Source of the DNA: Chthoniobacteraceae bacterium
GTDB taxonomy: Bacteria > Verrucomicrobiota > Verrucomicrobiia > Chthoniobacterales > Chthoniobacteraceae
Assembly: GCA_947476255.1 (NCBI GenBank)
Contig: CANJPY010000017.1
Span: 1 to 62,224, forward strand
DNA length: 62,224 bases
Direction: 5' to 3'
In this document: positions 17,660-26,631 of the stretch, piece by piece
Position numbering within the stretch: position 1 is the stretch's first letter
Layout: every line of letters starts with the position of its first letter
Notes under the pieces: generated by a model
What the model was told of the DNA's origin: nothing
The model's input: the letters and a program-made list of their open reading frames with translations, nothing else
Databases searched by the model: none
Program-made: the position numbers and the translations under genes

Positions 17660-20182
17660 ATGGAAACTCCTGCTCTGCCCCTACTGCTCTTGCTGGGCGC
17701 CCTGCTTGCAGTCCCCCCCACCGAGGTTGCGGCCGCCAAAACCGTGCAGCCTGCCGAGCTGCCGGCAAAGGAAATCCGTGCCTTCACGGAAAAGTACTGT
17801 GCAGACTGTCACGACTCAGAATCTAAAAAAGGTGGATTGAACCTCGAGCAAGCTCCGCTGCACCTATCCAACAAAGAGGCTGTGTTACTTTGGGAAAAAG
17901 TATACGACCGCGTCGTCTCCGGTGAAATGCCTCCGCGCAAAAAAGGTCCACTTCCGCCCCAAGATAAAATGAAGTTTCTTGCGGCGGTTGAATCGAATCT
18001 TCATTCGGTTTCTTCAGCGAACCAACGTACCACAGGCCGTGTTCCTCTTCGGCGCATGAACCGAGTCGAATACGAAAACGCTTTGCACGACTTGCTCGGA
18101 ATCGCCACGCCACTCCGCGATTTTTTGCCTGAAGACTCCAGCGTTGCTGGATTTGATACGGTGAGTTCCGCCTTGGAAACGTCCGGGGTGCATCTTGTCC
18201 GCTATCAACAGGCTGCAGACCGGGCACTACTGGGTGCGTTTGACGGGCGCCTGCCACAAATCACACCGGGCGTTAAACGCCACACAGGGCGAGAATTTAT
18301 CGAAAGTAAACTGCCGGTTTACAGGCGTGAGATTGATCTCAGCGCGAGGGCGGAGGGCGATTCCCTTGTTCTCTATTCGGTTCTTTACGGAGACCTCTCG
18401 ATGCAGGCGCCCCGCCCACCCGTGCCCGGGCGCTACCGCGTGCGCGCTGCTCTGCGGAGCGTCAATACAGACAAGCCAATGACGGCACTCGTCGCCCGCC
18501 GGACCGACCGCTTTGAGGCGGAGAAACTCCTCCACATTATTGACTACTTCGACCTTCCGCCCGGTGTTATTAAAGTAGTGGAAGTCGAAACTGATCTCGG
18601 CTTCAAGGATCCCAACCAGTTCGTTTACTTCGAAGCGCTAGGACTACCTTTCTTCAAGGAATTCCAAAAACAACGGAATAACGCTCCCCTCGAAGCAGAC
18701 TTTGCAGGCCCGGGCCTTGCCGTTGAGTGGGCGGAGATTGAAGGTCCCCTGAACGGAGATCTGGGCTACCGTCGTCTTTTCGGTGAACTTCCTACACTCC
18801 CCCGAATGGCCAATGCCAAACCTGTTCCTCCCAACTGGAGGAATTGGAACCCGGGTGAATTTCTGAAAAATCCGCTCGAGCCCATTCCGTCGAGCGACTC
18901 CGATCCAAAAGCGCAAGTAGAAGGCCTGATACGCACCTTTCTTCCCCTGGCATTTCGGCGTGCCCCGGAAGAGTCTCTCGTGCGATCCTACCTCGAGATG
19001 GCAGCGACCCATCTGGATGCCGGCGAGTCCTTTTACGACTCGATTCGAACAACCTACAGAGCCATTCTCTGCTCCCCTTACTTTTTACAATATCCCGAAC
19101 CACTTGGTGCACTCGATGGCCACGCCCTTGCCTCACGCATTGCTAGGATGCTGTGGTCGTCTATCCCAGACGCCGCACTGCTGCAGACCGCAGCCGCAGG
19201 AAAACTCTCCACCCCTGCCGGAATTAAGGCGGAGGTCGCCCGCATGCTCAAAGACCCTAAGGCGCGACGCTTCTCGGAAAACTTTGTCGGACAATGGCTG
19301 GACCTTCGTAAGTTTATGGAAATGAAGCCAGACGAGATCTATGTGGAGTGGGATGGACAGCTGGCATGGTCTATGCCTCGCGAAACTCGGCTTTTCTTCG
19401 ACGAAGTTCTTTCCAAGAACCTTCCCGTATCAGAATTCGTGCACTCGGACTGGACTTATTTAAATCAACGGCTGGCACAACATTACGGAGTGCCCGACGT
19501 GCGGGGATTGGAGCTGCGCCGTGTCCGACTCGCCCCGGAAAGTCATCGGGGAGGCGTTCTCACCCAGGGCAGCGTACTCAAACTCACCACCAACGCCAGC
19601 TACACTTCTCCAGTCAAACGCGGGGTCTGGATGTTGGAACGTATCATTGGCAAGCCGCCACCTCCGCCACCTCCAGATGTGAAGGCCGTGGAACCCGATA
19701 TTCGAGGGGCCGTAACCATCCGGGAACAGTTGGACAAGCACAAGGAGGTAGCGGTTTGCGCCTCTTGCCACGCGCACATTGATCCCCCTGGATTTGCCCT
19801 CGAGAACTTTGACGTCGTGGGCGCCTGGCGCGATTTCTACCGGGTTAAAAAAGCGCCCCCATCCGGCGGCCGTTACGAAGAGTTGGCGCACTTCCCCGGC
19901 AAAAAAGTGCACCTCGCCAGGCAGGTGGAGTCCTATGGCTCCAGCGACACGGGGGAGGCGTTCTCGGGCATAGACGAGTTTAAGCAGATCCTCCTCAAAG
20001 ACCAGAGGCAGTTGGCACGGAACATTCTACGCCAGCTGCTTGTCTACGGCACCGGCGCCGAACTTCAATTTGCGGACCGCCGCGAGATCGAAACGCTTCT
20101 TGATGCTACAGCCAAGGACAACTGGGGGCTGCATTCCCTTCTCGAGGCTGCCATCTGCAGCTCCATCTTTTGTAACAAATAG
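17660..20182 (+). CDS. DUF1592-type exported cytochrome-like protein (DUF1587/1592/1588/1585)
   Basis: An 840-residue exported protein of the second large cytochrome-like family of PVC bacteria. A signal peptide occupies residues 1-26. The haem-binding CADCH is at 47-51. Next come a DUF1587-like segment (RVPLRRMNRVEYENALHDLLG), a DUF1592/DUF1588 core (FSENFVGQWLDLRKF) and a second haem-type motif, CASCH, in VCASCHAHIDPPGFALENFD. The last part matches DUF1585 (RQLARNILRQLLVYGTGAELQF). The DUF1552 partner starts 12 bases downstream, the usual arrangement. The reaction is unproven. ATG 17660 begins directly with the signal peptide. Confidence 0.88.
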   Translation: METPALPLLLLLGALLAVPPTEVAAAKTVQPAELPAKEIRAFTEKYCADCHDSESKKGGLNLEQAPLHLSNKEAVLLWEKVYDRVVSGEMPPRKKGPLPPQDKMKFLAAVESNLHSVSSANQRTTGRVPLRRMNRVEYENALHDLLGIATPLRDFLPEDSSVAGFDTVSSALETSGVHLVRYQQAADRALLGAFDGRLPQITPGVKRHTGREFIESKLPVYRREIDLSARAEGDSLVLYSVLYGDLSMQAPRPPVPGRYRVRAALRSVNTDKPMTALVARRTDRFEAEKLLHIIDYFDLPPGVIKVVEVETDLGFKDPNQFVYFEALGLPFFKEFQKQRNNAPLEADFAGPGLAVEWAEIEGPLNGDLGYRRLFGELPTLPRMANAKPVPPNWRNWNPGEFLKNPLEPIPSSDSDPKAQVEGLIRTFLPLAFRRAPEESLVRSYLEMAATHLDAGESFYDSIRTTYRAILCSPYFLQYPEPLGALDGHALASRIARMLWSSIPDAALLQTAAAGKLSTPAGIKAEVARMLKDPKARRFSENFVGQWLDLRKFMEMKPDEIYVEWDGQLAWSMPRETRLFFDEVLSKNLPVSEFVHSDWTYLNQRLAQHYGVPDVRGLELRRVRLAPESHRGGVLTQGSVLKLTTNASYTSPVKRGVWMLERIIGKPPPPPPPDVKAVEPDIRGAVTIREQLDKHKEVAVCASCHAHIDPPGFALENFDVVGAWRDFYRVKKAPPSGGRYEELAHFPGKKVHLARQVESYGSSDTGEAFSGIDEFKQILLKDQRQLARNILRQLLVYGTGAELQFADRREIETLLDATAKDNWGLHSLLEAAICSSIFCNK

Positions 20183-20194
20183 AAATTCCATCCT

Positions 20195-21472
20195 ATGAAG
20201 CCTCCTTTTGTACAAACCTCTCAGCGTCTCGACCGGCGTGCTTTTTTACGCGCCGGCGCGGTCTCCATAGGGCTCCCGTTACTGGACGCCATGGTGCCCG
20301 TGGGCTGGACGGCACGCGCGCGCGCAGCCGCGGTGAACCTATCCCCTCGGCGCATAGTACTGGTCCACCGCCCTTTGGGCAGTTACCACCCATTTCTTTA
20401 CCCCGCCAGCGCCGGCCCTAATTTCGAAGCCACCCGTTTCTTGCAAAAGATGGAAAGCCACCGCGGCAGTTTCACTCTTTTCTCCGGAATGAGCCATCCC
20501 GGTTACCCTAACTCACATGGTACTGAGCCAGCGATTTTTACTGGGGTCAGTTCTTTTAACGAAAAAGACCTGCACAACAGCGTGTCTCTTGATCAAGTGG
20601 CCGCTGCAAATATCGGTGATGCCACTCGATTTCGCCACCTCCCTCTCGGCTCGGTTTGGAGTCAATCTCTCTCGTGGAATTCCAAAGGCGTGCCAACTCC
20701 GCACGAACCTAATGTGAAAACCATGTTCCAGCGACTGTTCGTCGACGGTACGACCGAGGAAATCCGTCGGGAAATGGGGCGCCTTCGCGATGGAATGAGT
20801 ATTCTGGATCAGGTTCGCGGGCAGATGCACTCGCTCGCGCGCACCCTCGGCGCAGGGGATCGAGAGCGCCTCGACTTATTGGAAACCTCCATTCGCGAGG
20901 CGGAGCAACAGCTCCAGCAGGAACAGGTTTGGGCTAACCGACCTCGCCCGGCGGTAAACGCCAAACCCACCGATTTCGAGTCTTCTCAGGATAGAAGTGA
21001 TATGCGCCGCAAATGGTACTCCCTGGTTCATCTCGCCCTGCAGACAGACTCGAGCCGTGTCATCGTACTGAGCCTCAGCGAGCATGCCGGCGTCGCTGAA
21101 ATTCAACACCACGACGCCTCACATCACGGCAAAGATCCGGCTAAAATTGAGCAACTCGCCAAATACGAAGAAAGCGAATTCCAGCTGTTGAGCAGTTTTT
21201 TGGACAAGTTGAAAGCCAGCGACGAGAGCGGTTCATCGCTGCTTGATAAAACCCAGGTGCTTTCGGTGAGCAACCTCGGCGATGCATCGGCGCATTCCTC
21301 AAACAACCTCCCCGTGCTTCTTGCGGGCGGTGGCCACAAACATCAAGGACACATTGCTTTCAACCAGGAAAAAAACGAACCGCTGTGCAATTTATACGTA
21401 CGGATGCTGCAGCAACTTGGTATTGAAGCAGACCGGTTCGGCAGTAGCTCTGGCGTGCTCGACATTGGCTAA
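20195..21472 (+). CDS. Tat-exported DUF1552 protein
   Basis: A 425-residue DUF1552 protein, the standard partner of DUF1592-type cytochromes. A twin-arginine signal, LDRRAFLRAGAVSIGLPLLDA, covers residues 12-32, so it is exported folded, which suggests a bound cofactor or metal. Family-like stretches are TLFSGMSHPGYPNSHG, VSLDQVAAANIG, VIVLSLSEHAGVAEIQHHDASHHG and LPVLLAGGGHKHQGHI. It follows the cytochrome gene by 12 bases. Role unknown; it resembles DUF1501 in gene context and in the His/Gly-rich end. It converges with the deacetylase-like gene ending at 21496. Confidence 0.87.
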   Translation: MKPPFVQTSQRLDRRAFLRAGAVSIGLPLLDAMVPVGWTARARAAAVNLSPRRIVLVHRPLGSYHPFLYPASAGPNFEATRFLQKMESHRGSFTLFSGMSHPGYPNSHGTEPAIFTGVSSFNEKDLHNSVSLDQVAAANIGDATRFRHLPLGSVWSQSLSWNSKGVPTPHEPNVKTMFQRLFVDGTTEEIRREMGRLRDGMSILDQVRGQMHSLARTLGAGDRERLDLLETSIREAEQQLQQEQVWANRPRPAVNAKPTDFESSQDRSDMRRKWYSLVHLALQTDSSRVIVLSLSEHAGVAEIQHHDASHHGKDPAKIEQLAKYEESEFQLLSSFLDKLKASDESGSSLLDKTQVLSVSNLGDASAHSSNNLPVLLAGGGHKHQGHIAFNQEKNEPLCNLYVRMLQQLGIEADRFGSSSGVLDIG

Positions 21473-21495
21473 GTTCACGGTCCGCTACCTGCATG

Positions 21496-22428
21496 TTATT
21501 GACTTAAGGCAGCACAATGCACCACGGCTGCAGAAGCCAATCCCCGGAGATTATAACCGCCCTCAAGCACACTTACGATCCGACCTTGACCAAACTTATC
21601 GGCAACTCCTCGAAGCAATAAGGTGAGGTCTCGGAAATCTGCGTCCTCGAGGGTGAACTTGCCAAGAGGATCGCCTGCGCGCGAATCAAACCCTGCGCTG
21701 ATAAAAATCAATTCCGGCCGGAATGATTCCATCATCGGCAGAAGCTGCTTTTCGAAACACGCAAAGACCTCCGCGCGTCCACTTCCGGCGGCAAGCGGAC
21801 AGTTAAGCGTCGTGCCCGTGCCTTCCCCAGCCCCAGTCTCAGACGCCTTGCCTGTTCCTGGATACCAAGGCGACTGGTGAGTGCTGAAAAAGAAGACACT
21901 TCCATCTTCATAAAAAATATCCTGCGTGCCGTTTCCATGATGAACGTCCCAGTCGACAATTAACGAACGACGTATCCCCAGACGTTCCTTCGCAAAACGG
22001 GCGGCGAGGGCCACGTTATTAAGGACACAAAAACCCATTCCCTTACTCGCATTTGCGTGATGCCCCGGTGGACGCACAAGACAGAACGCCGTTTTTGCAT
22101 CACCCCGTACAACACGCTCTACTGCCGCGACTGCGCAACCCGCGGCAGCGAGAGCCGCGTTCCACGAGGTTGAACCCACGTTTGTGTCACCTGTGCTTAG
22201 ATGATCATAACCAGCCTTGATTTCGCGCTCTGCGAGTTCGATGTACGCCGGCGTGTGTGCAAGGGTCAGCTCTGTTTTGGAAAGGGCCGTTGCTCCAATC
22301 ACCAACGACTGTGCCACCAGCCCCTCTTGCTTCAAGGCATCGTACACAGCTGCATACCGTTTTCTCTGTTCAGGATGTCCGCGGCCCGGTTCATGGGTTT
22401 CGCAAATTGCGTCGGTTGATAAAATCAT
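21496..22428 (-). CDS. Histone-deacetylase-family amidohydrolase (class II type)
   Basis: A 310-residue zinc amidohydrolase of the arginase/deacetylase superfamily. Bacterial members act on acetylated polyamines, acetoin-related proteins or small amides. The motifs are complete: LVRPPGHHA at 118-125 with the paired catalytic His123/124, VDWDVHHGNGTQDIF at 158-172 with zinc ligands Asp161 and His163, ISAGFDSRAGDPLG with a third Asp ligand, and the C-terminal EGGYN with the catalytic Tyr. There is no signal peptide, so it is cytoplasmic. It is transcribed divergently from the D-aminoacylase-like gene at 22488, with only 59 bases between the starts. The substrate is not readable from sequence. 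Confidence 0.9.
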   Translation of the reverse strand: MILSTDAICETHEPGRGHPEQRKRYAAVYDALKQEGLVAQSLVIGATALSKTELTLAHTPAYIELAEREIKAGYDHLSTGDTNVGSTSWNAALAAAGCAVAAVERVVRGDAKTAFCLVRPPGHHANASKGMGFCVLNNVALAARFAKERLGIRRSLIVDWDVHHGNGTQDIFYEDGSVFFFSTHQSPWYPGTGKASETGAGEGTGTTLNCPLAAGSGRAEVFACFEKQLLPMMESFRPELIFISAGFDSRAGDPLGKFTLEDADFRDLTLLLRGVADKFGQGRIVSVLEGGYNLRGLASAAVVHCAALSQ

Positions 22429-22487
22429 GAGATCAGTATTTAAAGGTCTGCTTAAACGTCCACCCTCTTTATACTTGTCTGCCTGCT

Positions 22488-23978
22488 ATGAGTTTTGCAC
22501 ACAGCTTTTTAACGGATAAGGGGCGTTTGGTACTGCTTTTGTATGAGTTCAGTTGTTGTTTTTTCTTCGGCCTCTCTCGTGTGAATGCTGGAACCGAACC
22601 TGAATTTGACCTGGTCTTTAAGAATGCACGCGTTCTGGATCCAGAGACGCAATTAGACGCAGTTCGAAATGTGGGCATTCGAGAGGGGGTGATACGCGCC
22701 GTCTCAGAGGAGGAGCTGCGGGGACGGGAGACGGTCAATGCGACCGGCCTAGCCTTGAGCCCGGGGTTTATCGATTTACACCAGCACGGTCACAGCCTTC
22801 AGGATTATTGGCTCAAAGCAAAAGACGGTGTTACAACAGCTTGTGAGTTTGAGATAGGCACCTCGGACATCGATGCATGGTACGCAGCCCGCGAGGGAAA
22901 AACGCCCCTAAACTTCGGAGTAAGCATCGGCCATATCCCAGTCCGGATGGCTGTGCTGGGGGAAGCACCCGCGTTTGTTCCTGCGTCTGGGGCCGCCAGT
23001 GCAGAACGCACCTTGGACGCTCCGCAGTTGGCGGAGCTCAAGAAGTGTATTCGAGAAGGTCTCCGGCGCGGCGCTCCCGCCGTCGGAATGGGATTACAAT
23101 ACACACCGGGCGCCAACTCTTGGGAGACGGTGGAAGTATTCCGGCTCGCGGCGGACTTTAAGACGGCCTGCCATGTGCACATGCGCTTTAAAGGAGAGCA
23201 CGGTCCGCAGAACGTATTTTCCGCCGTCTTGGAATTGATTGCGGCCTCTTCTCTTACGGGTGCTTCAGCGCATGTGTGCCACGTGCAGAGCACAGCGAAC
23301 CGACACACACCCCGAGTTCTGGAGCTGATTTCTAACGCGCGCCACAAGGGACTGGATATCAGCGTTGAATGCTACCCCTACACAGCTGGTTTGACGGACA
23401 TAAAGTCTTCCATATTCAATTCCGGCTGGCAGGAGAGAGCTGAGATTTCTTACGGCGACCTCCAGTGGGTTGCAACAGGCGAGCGTTTGACTCAGGAAAC
23501 GTTCGAGCGCTACCGGAAATCTGGTGGAATGGTTATCGTACACTCCAATACAGAGGACACAGTTCGCTCGGCTTTGTCCCATCCGCTGACAATGATTGCC
23601 AGCGACGGCATCGCCGGTCATCCCCGCAACGCGGGGACGTGCGCGCGGGTACTTGGCCGCTACGTGCGTGAAATGCAGTGCCTGACGATGCTTCAAGCGG
23701 TGGAAAAACTTTCCCTGCTACCAGCCCGGCGTCTGGAGTCGCGTGTGCCTGAACTCAAGCGCAAGGGGCGCATCCAGCCGGGGGCCGATGCCGACCTGGT
23801 GCTGTTCGATCCGCAACGCGTCCTCGATCAAGCAACCTACGATGAGCCGAACATTCCCTCTGCAGGGATCGTACATGTGCTGGTGAATGGTGGGTTTGTA
23901 GTGCGTGATGGCGTTGCCCTGATGGGGTCTGTGGGAGGCAAGCCTGTACGTGCCCCCGTAGAAAAAAGTGCTCAATGA
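22488..23978 (+). CDS. D-aminoacylase-like amidohydrolase (N-acyl-D-amino-acid deacylase family)
   Basis: A 496-residue metal-dependent amidohydrolase. It has the usual beta-sandwich start (VFKNARVLDPETQ, GIREGVIRAV), then GFIDLHQHGHS with the HxH metal site at 98-100, then DGVTTACEFEIG with Cys119/Glu120 where family members place a bridging ligand. Later come HVCHVQS and MIASDGIAGHPRNAGTCARVLGRYV, which match the C-terminal half of N-acyl-D-amino-acid deacylases. A hydrophobic N-terminus (about 13-30) could be a signal peptide or a wrong start. It opens a same-strand run with a GntP permease, a lyase and a dehydrogenase. Hydrolysis of an N-acyl amino acid or a related cyclic amide is inferred. 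Confidence 0.82.
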   Translation: MSFAHSFLTDKGRLVLLLYEFSCCFFFGLSRVNAGTEPEFDLVFKNARVLDPETQLDAVRNVGIREGVIRAVSEEELRGRETVNATGLALSPGFIDLHQHGHSLQDYWLKAKDGVTTACEFEIGTSDIDAWYAAREGKTPLNFGVSIGHIPVRMAVLGEAPAFVPASGAASAERTLDAPQLAELKKCIREGLRRGAPAVGMGLQYTPGANSWETVEVFRLAADFKTACHVHMRFKGEHGPQNVFSAVLELIAASSLTGASAHVCHVQSTANRHTPRVLELISNARHKGLDISVECYPYTAGLTDIKSSIFNSGWQERAEISYGDLQWVATGERLTQETFERYRKSGGMVIVHSNTEDTVRSALSHPLTMIASDGIAGHPRNAGTCARVLGRYVREMQCLTMLQAVEKLSLLPARRLESRVPELKRKGRIQPGADADLVLFDPQRVLDQATYDEPNIPSAGIVHVLVNGGFVVRDGVALMGSVGGKPVRAPVEKSAQ

Positions 23979-24148
23979 GTATCACACGCTGAAGGGTTTG
24001 TTGGTCTGATTTCTGGGTTGACGCCTGATTCTCCATGAGGCGAATTTTGAGCCTAGGGGCTTCAACGGGGTAAATACTTTTTGAATACGATTGCTCTTTT
24101 CCTACGCCGCTCTTGTGTTGAAACTCTTGCTTTTCACCCCCTTTTTCA

Positions 24149-25543
24149 TTGAACCCACTGCTTATTCTCGCCGCCGGCATGGCCGTCGTCATCATTGGTA
24201 TTCTGGTCCTCCGCATGCATGCCTTGCTGGCACTCGTGATCGGCGCCTTTTGCGTGGCTTTGCTTACGCCGGCTGAAAATCTGCACTCCTACGCCACTCA
24301 AAAAGTGGCGCGAGGTGAATGGACACAAAAGGCGGCGGACAAATTTGAACAAAAGCCGGGCTCCATGCGTGTGGCAGAAGAATTCGGACGCACCAGTGCA
24401 AACCTGGGCATCCTGATCGCAATGGCCACCGTGTTGGGAGAAGGGATGATGCTCTCAGGGGCTGCGCAATGCATCGCAGGAGCCATGTTGCGCGTACTCG
24501 GCGCCGCTCGGGCCCATTGGGCTTTTTTCTTTTCCTCCTTCCTGCTGTGCATTCCGGTGATGTTGGACACCGTAATGTACTTACTTGCACCTCTTTTTAA
24601 AGCCGTCGGCAGAGAGACCAAGAAAGATTATTTACTTCTGGTGATGTGCACCGTGGCTGGAGGCACCATCACCCACTCCTTGGTCCCGCCTACGCCCGGG
24701 CCGCTTTTTGTCGCAGGAGAACTCGGCGTGCCTCTGGGGACCATGATTGGTATGGGGTGTGTCATCGGCCTCGGAGCCGCCCTCGTGGGGGTTGTTTTTG
24801 CCAAATGGACCAATCAACGGGAGGTCCTTGAGGTTCCGCTTGAGGAGGCTGGCCATGCACCCGCGACCCGCATGCCCCCACTCTGGTTGGCGCTTTTTCC
24901 CGTGTTACTGCCTCTGGTGCTCATCGGTTTGGACGCCGCATTCTCTCCCGCACTGCATGCTGCAGGCAACCCCCTTGCCCCCTGGCTTGCCAATCTTGGA
25001 GACAAGGACATGGCCCTGACCCTTGGAGCCTTGTCCGCTCTTGCCCCGCTATTCTTTGGCTGGGGCAGCGGTTCGAGTGCGGCAGCCGTCCAATCTGCGG
25101 TCAATTCGGGAGCAGCCATCTTACTCATCATCGCCGCCGGTGGCGCATTTGGGGGCGTGCTGCAGCAGACTGGGATCGCAGCTGATATCGCACAGCGGTT
25201 CGCCGGTTTTCATTCGGTGGCGCTGCCGATTGTGTTTTTTGTGACGATGCTGGTACGCACCGCCCAGGGATCGGCAACTGTAGCCATGATCACCGCTGCA
25301 CCAATTGCAAAAGCTTTCATCGCAGGTGGTTCCAGCATCAATCCCGTTTATTTTGCAATCGCAATCGGATGTGGTTCGAAACCTTTTGCCTGGATGAATG
25401 ACGCTGGGTTTTGGATCATCAGCAAGTCGTCTGGCTTACCCGAGAGCCGCACTCTGCGCACTGTGTCTCCGATGATGGCGATTCAAGGGTTCGCCGGTCT
25501 CGGTCTAACCATTCTCTTCGCTTGGTTACTGCCATTGAAATAA
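24149..25543 (+). CDS. GntP-family permease (second copy, different subgroup)
   Basis: A 464-residue membrane protein of the GntP organic-acid:H+ symporter family, with 11-12 hydrophobic segments. Conserved stretches include ANLGILIAMATVLGEGMMLSG, CIPVMLDTVMYLLAPL, TITHSLVPPTPGPLFVAGELG and LVRTAQGSATVAMITAAP. These are close to true gluconate/glycerate-type GntP proteins, so it is a different subgroup from the permease at 12495. The start is TTG 24149; the first ATG, at 24179, would cut into the first membrane helix. It lies between the amidohydrolase and the DapA-like gene and probably imports their substrate, perhaps a sugar acid or acyl amino acid. Confidence 0.86.
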   Translation: MNPLLILAAGMAVVIIGILVLRMHALLALVIGAFCVALLTPAENLHSYATQKVARGEWTQKAADKFEQKPGSMRVAEEFGRTSANLGILIAMATVLGEGMMLSGAAQCIAGAMLRVLGAARAHWAFFFSSFLLCIPVMLDTVMYLLAPLFKAVGRETKKDYLLLVMCTVAGGTITHSLVPPTPGPLFVAGELGVPLGTMIGMGCVIGLGAALVGVVFAKWTNQREVLEVPLEEAGHAPATRMPPLWLALFPVLLPLVLIGLDAAFSPALHAAGNPLAPWLANLGDKDMALTLGALSALAPLFFGWGSGSSAAAVQSAVNSGAAILLIIAAGGAFGGVLQQTGIAADIAQRFAGFHSVALPIVFFVTMLVRTAQGSATVAMITAAPIAKAFIAGGSSINPVYFAIAIGCGSKPFAWMNDAGFWIISKSSGLPESRTLRTVSPMMAIQGFAGLGLTILFAWLLPLK

Positions 25544-25637
25544 CTGCCATCCGTACGATCCTGCCGGGAACCTTTTCCGCATGGATTCTTCCGCTGTGTT
25601 TTCTCTAGCGCGCGTACGCAAGCAATACAATTGCCTT

Positions 25638-25647
25638 CCCCCCCCCC
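25638..25647 (+). repeat. Ten-cytosine run directly before a start codon
   Basis: Positions 25638-25647 are ten consecutive C residues, immediately followed by the ATG at 25648. The run occupies the place of a ribosome binding site. Homopolymers of this length slip during replication, and sequencing errors in them are also common. Confidence 0.9.
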
Positions 25648-26559
25648 ATGAAAACCTCCCCTGTCTCCAAAGCAGACCTACACCGTTCCGTCATTTCTGT
25701 TCCTCCTCTTTGTCGCAATTCGAGTTTACGTCCCGACGCGGTCGAAAACTCCAAATTAATCCGGCACATTGAAGCAGGGGGTGTCTCAACCTTGCTCTAT
25801 GGTGGGAACGCGAATTTCTACAACATCGCCTTGAGTGAGTATGAGGAAGTGCTCGGGCAACTTGAAGCGGCGGCGGCAGCCGACACTTGGGTGATTCCAA
25901 GTATCGGCCCACAATTTGGAACAGCGATCGATCAAGCCGCCATCTTGAAAGGTTACAAGTTTCCCACTGCGATGCTCCTGCCTACTCTCGCCGCGAGTCA
26001 TCCCGAGGGGGTCCGTAACGCGATCCCCCGCATTGCTGAAAAGGCTGGAATCCCGTTGGTCTTGTATGTGAAGGATCAGGGCTATGTGACTCCTGCGGTG
26101 GTGCGTGCTCTTGTGGATACGGGGGTAATATCGTGGATCAAATACGCCGTCGTACGCGAGAACACCGCGGAGGATCCTCTTTTGGCGGCGATTGTGGACG
26201 AGGTGGGAACGGATCTTTTGGTGAGCGGCATTGGCGAGCAGCCGGTTCCCGCTCATTGGAACCATTTCGGAATCAGGTCCTACACAAGCGGCTGCGTGTG
26301 TGTGGCACCTGCTCTTTCCCAGCGGATGCTGCTTGCAATGCAGGCTGGCGATGCCGCCACTGCGGAGAAGATTCGGCTCCTGTTCCGCGCGCTGGAAGAA
26401 TTACGGAACGCAAACGGCCCTATTGCTGTGCTGCATCTCGCGGTGGCTCTGGCGGGAATCGCAAAAACTGGCCCGATGCTTCCGCTCCTAACGGATGTTG
26501 CAGAAGGAATCCATGGCGACATTCAAGCTGCTGCGCTGAAGTTGCTTGAGCACTCCTAG
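25648..26559 (+). CDS. DapA-superfamily lyase (dihydrodipicolinate synthase-like), divergent
   Basis: A 303-residue TIM-barrel protein of the DapA/N-acetylneuraminate lyase superfamily, whose members cleave or condense pyruvate-derived keto acids through a Schiff base. The likely Schiff-base lysine is Lys165 in ISWIKYAVV, and Tyr140 in LVLYVKDQGY sits where the catalytic Tyr of the YNxP motif is expected. The motif itself is not conserved. The N-terminal GGVSTLLYGGNANFYNIALSEYEEVL corresponds to the usual GTTGE region but is altered. It is therefore a distant member and may act on an unusual substrate. It lies between a GntP permease and a beta-hydroxyacid dehydrogenase on the same strand. 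The start follows a ten-C run. Confidence 0.8.
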   Translation: MKTSPVSKADLHRSVISVPPLCRNSSLRPDAVENSKLIRHIEAGGVSTLLYGGNANFYNIALSEYEEVLGQLEAAAAADTWVIPSIGPQFGTAIDQAAILKGYKFPTAMLLPTLAASHPEGVRNAIPRIAEKAGIPLVLYVKDQGYVTPAVVRALVDTGVISWIKYAVVRENTAEDPLLAAIVDEVGTDLLVSGIGEQPVPAHWNHFGIRSYTSGCVCVAPALSQRMLLAMQAGDAATAEKIRLLFRALEELRNANGPIAVLHLAVALAGIAKTGPMLPLLTDVAEGIHGDIQAAALKLLEHS

Positions 26560-26631
26560 AATGAATTTCCTACATTCCATTGAAGGCTCCCCAGTTTGAT
26601 TTTAGAACCAACTCCAATCGCTCTCAAAATT

